The notes below the pieces were generated by a model. It was not told the origin of the DNA. It saw only the letters and a program-made list of their open reading frames with translations, and did not search any database. Position numbers and translations under genes: made by a program. Shown in pieces: positions 16,778-25,230 of a stretch of DNA of 64,000 bases. Every line of letters starts with the position of its first letter. Position 1 is the first letter of the stretch. Origin of the DNA: an uncultured Acidobacteriota bacterium (GTDB lineage Bacteria > Acidobacteriota > UBA6911 > RPQK01 > JAJDTT01); NCBI GenBank assembly GCA_951812665.1, contig CATOST010000005.1, forward strand, positions 86,494 through 150,493. The letters are read 5' to 3'.

Positions 16778-19700
16778 ATGAGTTGGTTACAGAAAGGGAA
16801 TTCGTCGCGGCGCGGCGAGGCTGGAAGCTATTGGCCAAGTCAATCATTAGGCGTCGTTCTCTGGTTCGTAACGGCGGTTGTGCCGGCCGCCTTTCTCCTA
16901 CCCTTGGCGGCTCAAAGTGAGCCCGTCGCCGATTTCGAGACCCACATTGCTCCCCTCTTCGAAGCCAATTGCCTGTCCTGCCACGGGGTATCTCAGCCGC
17001 AGGGTGATCTGGACCTGACAACCCACGAAAGCACCCTGGAGGGCGGGAAATCCGGTCCCGCGCTGGTGCCCGGTTCACCTTTGGAGAGCTTGCTGCTGGA
17101 GAAGCTCAACTCCGGGGCCATGCCGCTGGGAGGCGATCGGTTGAGTGACGACCAGATCGATCTCGTCCGGCGCTGGATAGAAGACGGGGCGCGCCGCGTG
17201 GAACGGGAAGCGGAGACTGCTGCCGTAGCGTCCGCCGAAGTGGCCGCCGGGCACGAGACGGTGACCACCATCCTCAACGTCAAGTGCCTCCTCTGCCACG
17301 GGCGCCGGAACCAGGAAGGGGGCCTGAACCTGCAGACTCGGGCGAGTCTGCTCAATGGAGGCGTTTCGGGACCCGCGGTCGTACTCGGAAAACCGGATGA
17401 GAGCCTGCTCATTCAACGGATAGAAAACTCCGACATGCCCCCCGTGAAGGACCAGGCCAGGCTTTCGGTCCGAGCCGTGACTTCCTCCGAGTTGGAACGT
17501 CTGCGCGCCTGGATCGCCGCCGGTGCGCCCTACGATGAGAGGAAGCCGGTGCCGGTGGTCGCTTCCGAGGACCCGGTCGTCAGCCCCTCGGACCGCAATT
17601 TCTGGTCGTTCCGCACGCCGGTTCGGCCTCCGGTCCCCAAGGTCCAACATCAGGATCGAGTTCGCACTCCCAGCGACGCCTTCCTGCTGGAGAAGCTGGA
17701 AGAAGAGGGACACAGCTTCTCACCGGATGCTCCACCGTTGACCCTGATGCGGCGGGCCTACTTCGACGTGACGGGTCTGCCCCCGACGCCCGCAGCGGTC
17801 CAGGCTTACGAGGGCACGCCGGAAGCCTACGAAAAGTTGGTGGATGATCTCCTGGATTCTCCGGAATACGGTGAACATTGGGGCCGACGCTGGTTGGACG
17901 CCGCCGGTTATTCCGACTCGGAGGGGCAGGTGTCGGCCGATGCGGTTCGTCCCAATGCCTGGCGCTACCGCGATTACGTCATTCGCTCCCACAACGCCGA
18001 CAAACCTTACGACCGGTTCCTGCTGGAGCAGATCGCCGGCGACGAGCTGTTCGACTACAAGGCCGCGGAAGATCTGACTCCCGCCCAGCGCGAGCTGCTG
18101 GTGGCGACGGGATTCATGCGCATGGGCCCGGACGGGACCTACAGCGTCTCTCAGGCCTTCGTCCCCGAGCGCCTGGAGGTGGTGGCGAGCCAGGTCGAGA
18201 TCCTCAGCTCCTCGGTGATGGGGATCACCATGGCCTGCGCCCGCTGTCACGATCACAAGTACGATCCCATTCCCCAGCGCGACTACTATCGTTTCAGCGC
18301 CATCCTGCGCACGGCTTACGACCCCTACGACTGGCTCTCTCCCAGCGAGACTCCAGTGGGTCCGGAGGCGGACTGGAACGACACGAACATGCGCGTGCTG
18401 CTGGGAGCGTTGCCGGAGGAGGTCCGGGAAGTCGAAGAGGCCAACGCCCCCATTCTGCGTGAGGTCGAGGAAATCGAGCAGGCCTTCGAGGAGAAGGCGA
18501 ACGTCCTGCGCGAGAAGCTATTGAAGGAGAAGAGGGCCGCAATCCCGGAATTGATCCGGGAAGAGGTGATCGCGGCGGAAGAGACACCCGTTCCGGAACG
18601 GACTCCGGTGCAGGAATATTTGGTCAAGCGTTTCCAGGACCAGTTGCAAATCCTCCCGGAGGAATTGGAGAAGCGGTTCCCATCCTTCCAGAAAGTGGCC
18701 AAGGAGAAGAGGGACGCCGTCCAGAGGGTCAAGAAGGGGCTCAAGGGGAATCCCCGGCTCCGAGCCCTGTTCGACATGGGCGGCCAGCCCACGCCAGTTT
18801 ACGTCCTGGGCCGGGGGCAACACCAGAATCCCCTGGAGCCTGTCGCTCCGGGAATCCCTTCCGTTTTGGACGGGGACCTCGAGCCCTATCGGCTGGAAAA
18901 GCCAAAGTGGACCACCGACACCAGCGGGCGCCGGTTGGCGCTGGCCAGATGGCTCGTGCAACCGCGGCACCCGCTCACCGCGCGGGTTCTGGTCAATCGC
19001 ATCTGGCAGTACTACTTCGGCTCCGGTCTGGTGAAGACGGTGGGAAACTTTGGCCGGACCGGCTCGCCTCCTTCCCACCCCGAACTCCTCGACTGGTTGG
19101 CCACGGAGTTCGTCCGGAGCGGATGGAGCATGAAGGCGCTGCACCGGATAATTTTGACCTCCACGGCGTACCGTCAGAGTTCTCGGCGGAATCCGGGAAT
19201 CGAAGGTGACCCCGACAACCGTCTGCTTTCCTATTTTCCGATGCGCCGGCTGGACGCCGACGCCGTCCGCGACTCCATCCTGAAGGTTTCCGGGCGGTTG
19301 GATGCGACACCGTTCGGACCTCCCGATCCCATCGAGGAGAAGCCGGATGGAGAAGTGGTGGCCAAGGAGTCGAAGACGGGGTACCGGAGGAGCATCTATC
19401 TGATGCAACGCCGCTCGACCCCGGTCACCATGCTGGACACCTTCGACGCGCCCCAGTTGCGGCCCAACTGCCTGGTGCGGAATCGTTCCACCGTCTCGTC
19501 GCAAGCTTTGCAGTTGATGAACAGCGAGGCGGTCCGGGCCAGTTCCCGTTTCATGGCGGGCAGAGTGATCGACAATGTTGGCCGCGACCCGGAGGCGCAG
19601 GTGAAGGGAGTCTACCTGACCGCTCTGGGCCGTCCGCCGTCGGCCGAAGAACTGCATTGGAGCAAGTCGACGCTGGCGGACATGACCGAGCATTGGAAAC

Positions 19701-19816
19701 GGCATCTGGACCAGGACCGGTCGCCGGAGCCGCGGGAGGGCAGGGCGCAATGGCTGGCGCTGGGCACCTTCTGCCATACCTTGTTCAACACCGCAGAATT
19801 CCTCTACGTCGATTGA
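16778..19816 (+). CDS. Exported cytochrome-c/DUF1549/DUF1553 protein (first copy)
   Basis: 1012 residues. After a signal segment (about residues 28-48) come two planctomycete-type cytochrome c modules, each with a haem motif: CLSCHG near residue 67 and CLLCHG near residue 169. DUF1549 follows (about 290-500; RRAYFDVTGLPPTP, EHWGRRWLDAAGYSDSEG, and ACARCHDHKYDPI with another CxxCH), then a charged coiled-coil-like insert (about 545-650), then DUF1553 (from about 705; LARWLVQPRHPLTARVLVNR to the C-terminus). It is thought to act with its DUF1501 partner in the periplasm or on the cell surface; the reaction is unknown. Confidence 0.93.
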   Translation: MSWLQKGNSSRRGEAGSYWPSQSLGVVLWFVTAVVPAAFLLPLAAQSEPVADFETHIAPLFEANCLSCHGVSQPQGDLDLTTHESTLEGGKSGPALVPGSPLESLLLEKLNSGAMPLGGDRLSDDQIDLVRRWIEDGARRVEREAETAAVASAEVAAGHETVTTILNVKCLLCHGRRNQEGGLNLQTRASLLNGGVSGPAVVLGKPDESLLIQRIENSDMPPVKDQARLSVRAVTSSELERLRAWIAAGAPYDERKPVPVVASEDPVVSPSDRNFWSFRTPVRPPVPKVQHQDRVRTPSDAFLLEKLEEEGHSFSPDAPPLTLMRRAYFDVTGLPPTPAAVQAYEGTPEAYEKLVDDLLDSPEYGEHWGRRWLDAAGYSDSEGQVSADAVRPNAWRYRDYVIRSHNADKPYDRFLLEQIAGDELFDYKAAEDLTPAQRELLVATGFMRMGPDGTYSVSQAFVPERLEVVASQVEILSSSVMGITMACARCHDHKYDPIPQRDYYRFSAILRTAYDPYDWLSPSETPVGPEADWNDTNMRVLLGALPEEVREVEEANAPILREVEEIEQAFEEKANVLREKLLKEKRAAIPELIREEVIAAEETPVPERTPVQEYLVKRFQDQLQILPEELEKRFPSFQKVAKEKRDAVQRVKKGLKGNPRLRALFDMGGQPTPVYVLGRGQHQNPLEPVAPGIPSVLDGDLEPYRLEKPKWTTDTSGRRLALARWLVQPRHPLTARVLVNRIWQYYFGSGLVKTVGNFGRTGSPPSHPELLDWLATEFVRSGWSMKALHRIILTSTAYRQSSRRNPGIEGDPDNRLLSYFPMRRLDADAVRDSILKVSGRLDATPFGPPDPIEEKPDGEVVAKESKTGYRRSIYLMQRRSTPVTMLDTFDAPQLRPNCLVRNRSTVSSQALQLMNSEAVRASSRFMAGRVIDNVGRDPEAQVKGVYLTALGRPPSAEELHWSKSTLADMTEHWKRHLDQDRSPEPREGRAQWLALGTFCHTLFNTAEFLYVD

Positions 19817-19827
19817 GGAGCCTGAAG

Positions 19828-21309
19828 ATGGATAACGCGACCCGCATGAGAAACCGGACCCCGATCCTCCGAAGCTCGGAGCTGCCGCGGAGGACCTTCT
19901 TCTCCCGCGTCGGCGACGGGTTGCACGGCGCCGCGTTGGCTTACCTGCTGGGCACGGATCTGGCGTCCGCCAAGCCAGCACCGGACCGCACCCGGGAACG
20001 GGTCTATGACCTACGGGTGCGCCAGCCCGACTTCGAGCCCAAGGCGACTTCCGTGATCCAGTTCTTCATGAATGGTGGGCCCAGCCAAGTGGACCTTTTC
20101 GATCCGAAACCAGCCTTGGAACGGTATGCGGGCAAACCACCGGGACGGGATCTGGCCAGCACCATCGAGTTCATCAACGAAGCGGGCGGGTTCATGCCCT
20201 CGCCGTTCAAGTTCAAGCGGCACGGCCGGTCCGGTCTCCAGATGTCCAACATGTTGCCGCACCTGGCCAAACAGGCGGATGACATCGCGGTCATCCGCTC
20301 CATGTTCACGACCCACTTCAACCATGAACCGTCCATCTTCCTGATGCAGAGCGGACGGGCCTTTTCCAACCGTCCCAGTCTGGGATCCTGGGTCCTGTAC
20401 GGGCTGGGCAGCGAGAACCAGAATCTGCCGGCCTACGTGGTTCTGGACGATCCCAAGGGTTTGCCCATCAACCACATTCAGAACTGGCACTCGGGCTGGC
20501 TTCCGCCGGTTTACCAGGGGACTCGGGTGCGTGCCAAGGGGACGCCCATCCTGAATCTGAAGTCGAAGAACGAGTACCCCGACCCGGTGCGGGACCTAGC
20601 TCGTTCCCTGCAGGGACGCCTGGACCGGCGCCATCGGGATCAGCGCCCAGGGCAGGCCGAACTTCAGGCGCGCATCACCAACTACGAGTTGGCGGCCCGG
20701 ATGCAGTTGGCGGCCAGCGATGCTCTGGACATCTCCCAGGAGAGCGACGCGACGCGGGAGATGTACGGTGTCGGGCAGGAAGAGACCGACTCGTATGGGC
20801 GGCGTTGCCTGATGGCCCGGCGCCTGGTGGAAAGGGGCGTTCGATTGGTGCAGCTCTATATCGAAGGCCAGATCTGGGATACGCACCAGAACCTGGAGCA
20901 GATGCTGGGCTACGCCTGCGGCAAGACCGACCAACCGGTGGCCGCCCTGCTGAAGGACCTGAAGCAGAGGGGCCTGCTCGACTCGACGCTACTCGTCTGG
21001 GGCGGGGAATTCGGCCGGCTGCCTCTGTCACAGAGTCGGGAGGGGAACCTGGCGGGACGCGACCACGGACCGGCCGGATTCTCCGTCTGGCTGGCGGGAG
21101 GTGGAGTCAAGGGCGGGACCGTCTACGGCTCCACCGACGAGATCGGCTTCAGGGCGGTGGAGAACCGGGTCAGCGTCCACGATCTGCACGCCACCATCCT
21201 GCACCAGCTCGGTTTGGACCACCGCGAGCTGGTCATGGTCCGGGAGGGCCGCAGCGAACGCCTCACCGACGAGTTCCCGGCCCGGGTGGTGAAGGAGATC
21301 CTGGCGTAG
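19828..21309 (+). CDS. DUF1501 protein (partner of the first cytochrome/DUF1549 gene)
   Basis: 493 residues from the ATG at 19828, 11 bp after the upstream stop and preceded by GAGGAG. DUF1501 proteins are exported members of the alkaline-phosphatase/sulfatase-like fold, usually with a Tat-type leader; here ELPRRTFFSRVGDGLHGAALAYLL. Seen: QFFMNGGPSQVDLFDPKP (metal-site region), RSMFTTHFNHEPS, WGGEFGRLPLSQ, GRDHGPAGFSVWLAGGGVKGG, and a late VHDLHATILHQLGLDH. It pairs with the DUF1549/DUF1553 protein in a unit conserved across many bacteria. The substrate is unknown. Confidence 0.93.
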   Translation: MDNATRMRNRTPILRSSELPRRTFFSRVGDGLHGAALAYLLGTDLASAKPAPDRTRERVYDLRVRQPDFEPKATSVIQFFMNGGPSQVDLFDPKPALERYAGKPPGRDLASTIEFINEAGGFMPSPFKFKRHGRSGLQMSNMLPHLAKQADDIAVIRSMFTTHFNHEPSIFLMQSGRAFSNRPSLGSWVLYGLGSENQNLPAYVVLDDPKGLPINHIQNWHSGWLPPVYQGTRVRAKGTPILNLKSKNEYPDPVRDLARSLQGRLDRRHRDQRPGQAELQARITNYELAARMQLAASDALDISQESDATREMYGVGQEETDSYGRRCLMARRLVERGVRLVQLYIEGQIWDTHQNLEQMLGYACGKTDQPVAALLKDLKQRGLLDSTLLVWGGEFGRLPLSQSREGNLAGRDHGPAGFSVWLAGGGVKGGTVYGSTDEIGFRAVENRVSVHDLHATILHQLGLDHRELVMVREGRSERLTDEFPARVVKEILA

Positions 21310-21398
21310 AAATGACCGTAACGACTCCTTCCGCCAGCGTCTAGGTTGCGTGAATTCGACTCCTTACGGTGTACAGTTTCGGTAGAGAGTCCTTAGCG

Positions 21399-21641
21399 AT
21401 GGTTGTCAAGATCAATTCGAAGCACGAAGTCACTTTGCCCAAGCGAGTTCTGGAGGCGTTGGGCGTGGGTCCTGGCGATCAACTCGAACTGAACGAAGGG
21501 TCCGACGGCTTCACGATACAGCCCAGACGCATCGACTATTCTCGCTTGGGGACATTACGCAGCAAGACCCCGCCGGGGGATCCGCCGTTCGATATCGAGA
21601 GCTTCAGGAACCAGGCGCATGACTCGGCGTTTCGGGATTGA
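21399..21641 (+). CDS. AbrB/MazE-type antitoxin
   Basis: 80 residues from the ATG at 21399. The swapped-hairpin AbrB fold is visible in VVKINSKHEVTLPKRVLEALGVGPGDQLEL, with the usual LPKxVxExLGxxPGD pattern. The C-terminal tail (GDPPFDIESFRNQ) would bind the toxin. It overlaps the PIN gene by 23 bp, fitting a co-translated toxin-antitoxin pair. Confidence 0.9.
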   Translation: MVVKINSKHEVTLPKRVLEALGVGPGDQLELNEGSDGFTIQPRRIDYSRLGTLRSKTPPGDPPFDIESFRNQAHDSAFRD

Positions 21642-22014
21642 CACCTCGATTCTCGTACGTCTCCTTACCGGACATCCAGAATCGGACTTCGAGTCCAGCG
21701 TGAGCCGGCTGCGCGACCTGCTCGAAAAAGGCTGCGAAATCTTCGCATCGAATCAGGTCATCGGCGAGGTGTACGTAGCCGTGCAGCACCATTACGGCGT
21801 GTCCAAGGTTGAGGCCCGCGCGGCAATGCTTGGCGTACTGACTAGTGGACTGGTCGGTCCTTCGAACGGCCGAGCGGTCCTGGTTGCGCTGGAGACGTCT
21901 GACAGCCCTGGCCTGTTCGATCGGCTGATCGCAGACGATTACTCCCGAGCCGGATTGGAGGTGTTGACCTTGGACCGTCGGATGGCCAGACTCGACGATG
22001 CCCGTCTACTCTAG
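21619..22014 (+). CDS. PIN-domain toxin (VapC-like)
   Basis: 131 residues. PIN-fold acidic positions: FGIDTSILVRLL (Asp8), NQVIGEVYVAV (Glu), FDRLIADD (Asp) and LTLDRRMARLD (Asp). It is a likely ribonuclease toxin controlled by the overlapping AbrB-type antitoxin. The opening MTRRFGIDTSILVRLLTG is typical of PIN partners of AbrB antitoxins. It is the last gene before the HNH/insertion-sequence region. Confidence 0.9.
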   Translation: MTRRFGIDTSILVRLLTGHPESDFESSVSRLRDLLEKGCEIFASNQVIGEVYVAVQHHYGVSKVEARAAMLGVLTSGLVGPSNGRAVLVALETSDSPGLFDRLIADDYSRAGLEVLTLDRRMARLDDARLL

Positions 22015-22090
22015 ACACGGACTGCTTTCTCCGGAATGCTGGTTGAAGGATTTGCCCACATGGTGGCATTCCGGCAAACGCTTCGTGTCT
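22013..22090. repeat. Nested inverted repeat after the PIN gene
   Basis: Outer arms AGACACG (22013-22019) and CGTGTCT (22084-22090); inner perfect 9-base arms CCGGAATGC (22031-22039) and GCATTCCGG (22066-22074). The outer arm overlaps the PIN stop codon. It could be a bidirectional terminator between the convergent PIN and HNH genes, or a small structured element. Confidence 0.6.
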
Positions 22091-22289
22091 AATCCGAGCA
22101 CCTCGGGTCCTGGGCTACGTGACCGGGAAATGGATCTCAGGCTACGGCTCTGAAGTGCTCGAATCGCAGGGCAAGGCGTTCTCGATCCGGTCGATCCTGG
22201 GTCCGCTTCGGCAGGAAAATAGTTTCTCCATCGAGTCCCTTTAATGCCTCCAGGACAGGGCCGTCCTTAAGGTCTAGCAAGCGGTCAGA

Positions 22290-22302
22290 AACATGCAAGT
22301 GG
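22290..22302. repeat. Target-site duplication, left copy
   Basis: AACATGCAAGTGG directly abuts the left end of the insertion sequence and is repeated at its right end. Confidence 0.9.
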
Positions 22303-22551
22303 CAGGACTATCCCACGCTCTGACATTGCCGTGAATTGAGTTGATTTTCGAGATCAGGGAGCGCTGCTGTCGGCCAGGGCGTTGGGTCGGTCCGAATGGG
22401 GGCGCCACCATGGGGGCCGTCAGGGCCCTGAGCTCCTGCCGCTGAGGGTCCCGAGCGGCCCGGTCGGGCTGCGGACGAGTAGAAGTTCCGTCTCAGGGAC
22501 GGCGGGAGGGATCGGATCGTCGCCGTCTGGGGATGGGAGTTGGGCCGGTGC

Positions 22552-24345
22552 TCACGGAGACAGCAGCGCGGTGAAGGCGTCCTGGCGTTGGAGTGCGAAG
22601 TGGCGAGTGGCGGAGGCGAAGCTGTCAAACGAAGTCTGGTGAATGATGATCGCGATCGCGAGGTTGGTGCAGGTCGCATTGTTCGCCGGCGCGAATCGGG
22701 TGCGGGCGAGACAGTCGTCTTCGGCAAAGAGGGTGTCCCGGAGGTTGTGATTGACTTCGACCGCCCAGTGGCCGCGGTTGTCGGCAAGGAGTTGCCGGGG
22801 GGACGCGCGGTAAGCCGGCGCCGAGGTGATGCCGTAGACCTGCTCGCGGCTGGTTTTTCCGGTTCCGTTTTGCCGGGCGTCGGTGCGCCGGCGTGTGATG
22901 CGGAAGATCTGGGCGACGTGGGGGTAGTTCAGGAGGCCCTCCAGAGGAGTCATGACCTGGATGGAGCGCTGCTCGATGCGCCCATGGGCCAAGTCGGTCT
23001 CTTCCTGGAAAGACCCGGTCGCGTCCCGGTTCCAGTCGATGGTCGAGAGCATCTCATGGGTTTCGGGGGCGTTTTCCTTGACCGTCATGAGATAGTCGGC
23101 CCCGTGGGTTTCGACGATGACGCGCGCGGTCTCGCGGGTGGTGTGCAAGGCGTCGACGGTGAGGACGCGGCCCGCGACGTCGACCTTCTCCAGCAGAGCG
23201 CGCACGGCGGCGATCTCCGCACCCTCTTCATTGAAGCTGAGAGTGGCGAGGGGCAATCGGGTGGTGTGCTCGACCAGGGTCGCGGTCTCGAAGTGTCCGT
23301 CTCCGTTGCGGTTGGCGCCGCGAATCCGCTTCCCGTCCACCGCAATCGCGCGGCCCAGTTGCAGTCTCGGCATCGAGAACCGCCGGAGCACGGCCTCGAT
23401 CTGGTCCGGATCCACCGAGGAGATCACGCGGTGCAGGGTGGACTTGGAGACCGGAACGTAGCGGCCGGTCCGGGGGTTCTTCCAGGCGCCGATCGCCTCG
23501 AGTTCCGGCTGCGAGAGCTTCTGCGCATACTCGGCGGCGGCCACCGGTCCGCGCAGGTTCGCCAGCCTCGCGAGCAGGTAGACGGTGAGCACCGAGGCCA
23601 CGGAATGCTTGCGCCCCTGGGCGCGCCGGAAATCCTTGATCTCGGCCAATTCCTGAACCAGCGAGCGCAACTCGCTCGCGCCCTTCCGGGTCGGACCCTT
23701 GGGCTCCCACTTCGAGGTCAGCGGGCGAGGGTCGCGCAGACGACGGCAGGCGTTGCGCCGCAACGGGGACACGTACAGCTGCTTCGGCTGGCCGTGAGGA
23801 TCGGTATAGCGACCGTTGTGACGCGCAAACCCCCGCGTGTCGCCGAGATAACGCCAGTTGGAAGCGCGGTAGAGGGCGCCGTCGAAGCGGGCGGGGTCGA
23901 CGAAGCTCTCGGCGATCAGCACCGGGTGTCCATAGTGCGCCTGCCAGTCGTCGCCGAGACGCCGCAGCATCCGGGCCAGCGTCCAGGAACCGAGACCCGG
24001 GAAGACGCCCTTGGAGGCGAGAATCACGAATCGCGTGTTGTTTGCGATCAGATGCAGACGCCGGTACTGCAGGTCGGGCTTCCACCCGATCCAGCGGTCC
24101 CGATGCCGACACTTGAAGGCGCCCGACTGCCAGCCGGCGAGCGCCAGCCACTTCCCGCGCCATTCGACGACGTAGCGCAGACCGCGACCGGCAAACCGAT
24201 TGAAGCCGAGGTAATGGTGTTGGTGAACCCGTCGGTCCCACTTCACCCGCTCGTCGGGGCGGGCCAGTCGCACCTGGGCATCGTTGAGGAAAAACCCTTC
24301 CGGGGTTTCCTTGAAGATCACTTCGTCGTCTGCTGGAGCGCTCAT
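22552..24345 (-). CDS. ISAs1-family transposase with N-terminal DruA (DUF4338) domain
   Basis: 597 residues from the ATG at 24345. Residues about 25-215 match DUF4338/DruA: HHYLGFNRFAGRGLRYVVEW, then RDRWIGWKPDLQYRRLHL, then IANNTRFVILASKG, then LARMLRRLGDDWQAHYG, then AESFVDPARFDGALYRASNW. From about 245 to the end is an ISAs1/H-repeat DDE transposase, with AVDGKRIRGA (first Asp), LTVDALHTT (second Asp) and HWAVEVNHNLRDTLFAEDD (Glu). The element moves by cut-and-paste or copying. DruA is the shared component of Druantia anti-phage systems, but no other Druantia gene is present here. Confidence 0.9.
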   Translation of the reverse strand: MSAPADDEVIFKETPEGFFLNDAQVRLARPDERVKWDRRVHQHHYLGFNRFAGRGLRYVVEWRGKWLALAGWQSGAFKCRHRDRWIGWKPDLQYRRLHLIANNTRFVILASKGVFPGLGSWTLARMLRRLGDDWQAHYGHPVLIAESFVDPARFDGALYRASNWRYLGDTRGFARHNGRYTDPHGQPKQLYVSPLRRNACRRLRDPRPLTSKWEPKGPTRKGASELRSLVQELAEIKDFRRAQGRKHSVASVLTVYLLARLANLRGPVAAAEYAQKLSQPELEAIGAWKNPRTGRYVPVSKSTLHRVISSVDPDQIEAVLRRFSMPRLQLGRAIAVDGKRIRGANRNGDGHFETATLVEHTTRLPLATLSFNEEGAEIAAVRALLEKVDVAGRVLTVDALHTTRETARVIVETHGADYLMTVKENAPETHEMLSTIDWNRDATGSFQEETDLAHGRIEQRSIQVMTPLEGLLNYPHVAQIFRITRRRTDARQNGTGKTSREQVYGITSAPAYRASPRQLLADNRGHWAVEVNHNLRDTLFAEDDCLARTRFAPANNATCTNLAIAIIIHQTSFDSFASATRHFALQRQDAFTALLSP

Positions 24346-24431
24346 ACCCCCAGGATGAAGCCTGGGGCGAAAAAAAGCCAGCGGAGAATGCAAACCTCTG
24401 CGGTTGTTGGGGCGAATCGTCAGATATTCCT

Positions 24432-24448
24432 AGCGTGGGATGGCCCTG
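24432..24448. repeat. Right terminal inverted repeat of the insertion sequence
   Basis: Reads CAGGGCCATCCCACGCT on the minus strand and differs from the left end at 2 of 17 positions. Confidence 0.9.
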
Positions 24449-24461
24449 AACATGCAAGTGG
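24449..24461. repeat. Target-site duplication, right copy
   Basis: AACATGCAAGTGG, identical to 22290-22302. Thirteen bases is longer than the 8-10 usually given for ISAs1 elements. Confidence 0.9.
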
Positions 24462-25230
24462 TAGTCAGGATCGATGCCGATGAGATGAGCATCAAATGCG
24501 GCATGATGGATCTTCGAAAGCGGGATGCCGTTTGGAATCACGGGCTGTCCCAAGTGTTCGTCCCGGTCCGAAACAATGTGTGCGGCGTCCAATAGCAATG
24601 GTTCGGATAACCGTGAGAACGCACACCTATTGTTATAGGCACTGATAACGGCCTCCCGAAACGACTCTTGATGCAGACGGTATTTGACTGTTTGAAGGGC
24701 GTATCGTCGTTCCAGCGTTGTCTCGGGGGGTTCCAGCGATTCTTGGTCGGGTATTCCGAATGACACGCTGGCTTTCAATTCGTTGGGGTCCCAACCGGAT
24801 ATAAAAGTTGGCACGATTGCCTGATAACGGCCGGGAGAGATGCCCAGAAAATAGATTACGGGAATCCGGTTTTCAAACGCTTCACGGAGCCAGCGATTGT
24901 CAAATGCCTCAGGATTCTGTCCCTGGAAAGAGTACCCAATGGTTTCATCGCCTTCATAGATCTGGCGGTGAACCTGACGTTGATCGTCGTACCAAATTTT
25001 GGCGCCAGGTTTTGGGAATACGGTCTTGATCGAAAGCAAGAATCGCATCTTTCTCGGCTTGAATATGCCGCGTGGGCTAGTCAGCGGGATCCGTTCGTTC
25101 TGAAAAATGAAACCCGGGTTTAGCTCTTTGGCCGACAGTCGGCCGTGCAGTTGCGTTAGTTTTCGAACATGAACGAAGGCTGCCAGTCGGATCGCCGTAT
25201 CGCGATCGGTATCGGGCATCGTGATCCTAC

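Larger units (their letters stand above)
22303..24448 (-). mobile_element. ISAs1-family insertion sequence with a DruA-fused transposase (2146 bp)
   Basis: Both ends are defined. The left inverted repeat CAGGACTATCCCACGCT (22303-22319) matches the right end (24432-24448) at 15 of 17 bases. The element is flanked by a 13-base direct repeat and cleanly interrupts an HNH endonuclease frame. It carries a single gene, read on the minus strand. The perfect duplication and the intact target halves indicate a recent insertion. Confidence 0.92.
22137..25219 (-). pseudogene. HNH endonuclease gene split by an insertion sequence
   Basis: The 5' part (25219-24449) codes for the N-terminal portion through the HNH core: NNRCAFSRLSEPLLLDAAHI near residue 190, then GIPLSKIHHAAFDAHLIGID. 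The coding sequence enters the insertion sequence at 24448. The 3' part resumes after the 22303 end and reads SDRLLDLKDGPVLEALKG to a TGA at 22137-22139. Joining the halves and removing one 13-base target duplication gives an uninterrupted 307-residue protein, the same length as the adjacent HNH protein. The intact protein was presumably a DNase of the pfam13391 HNH type. As it stands it is disrupted. Confidence 0.88.

Noticed and set aside
22540..24483. 647-codon open frame antisense to the transposase
   Set aside because: It covers the insertion sequence on the wrong strand with low-complexity sequence, while the minus-strand protein matches two known families.
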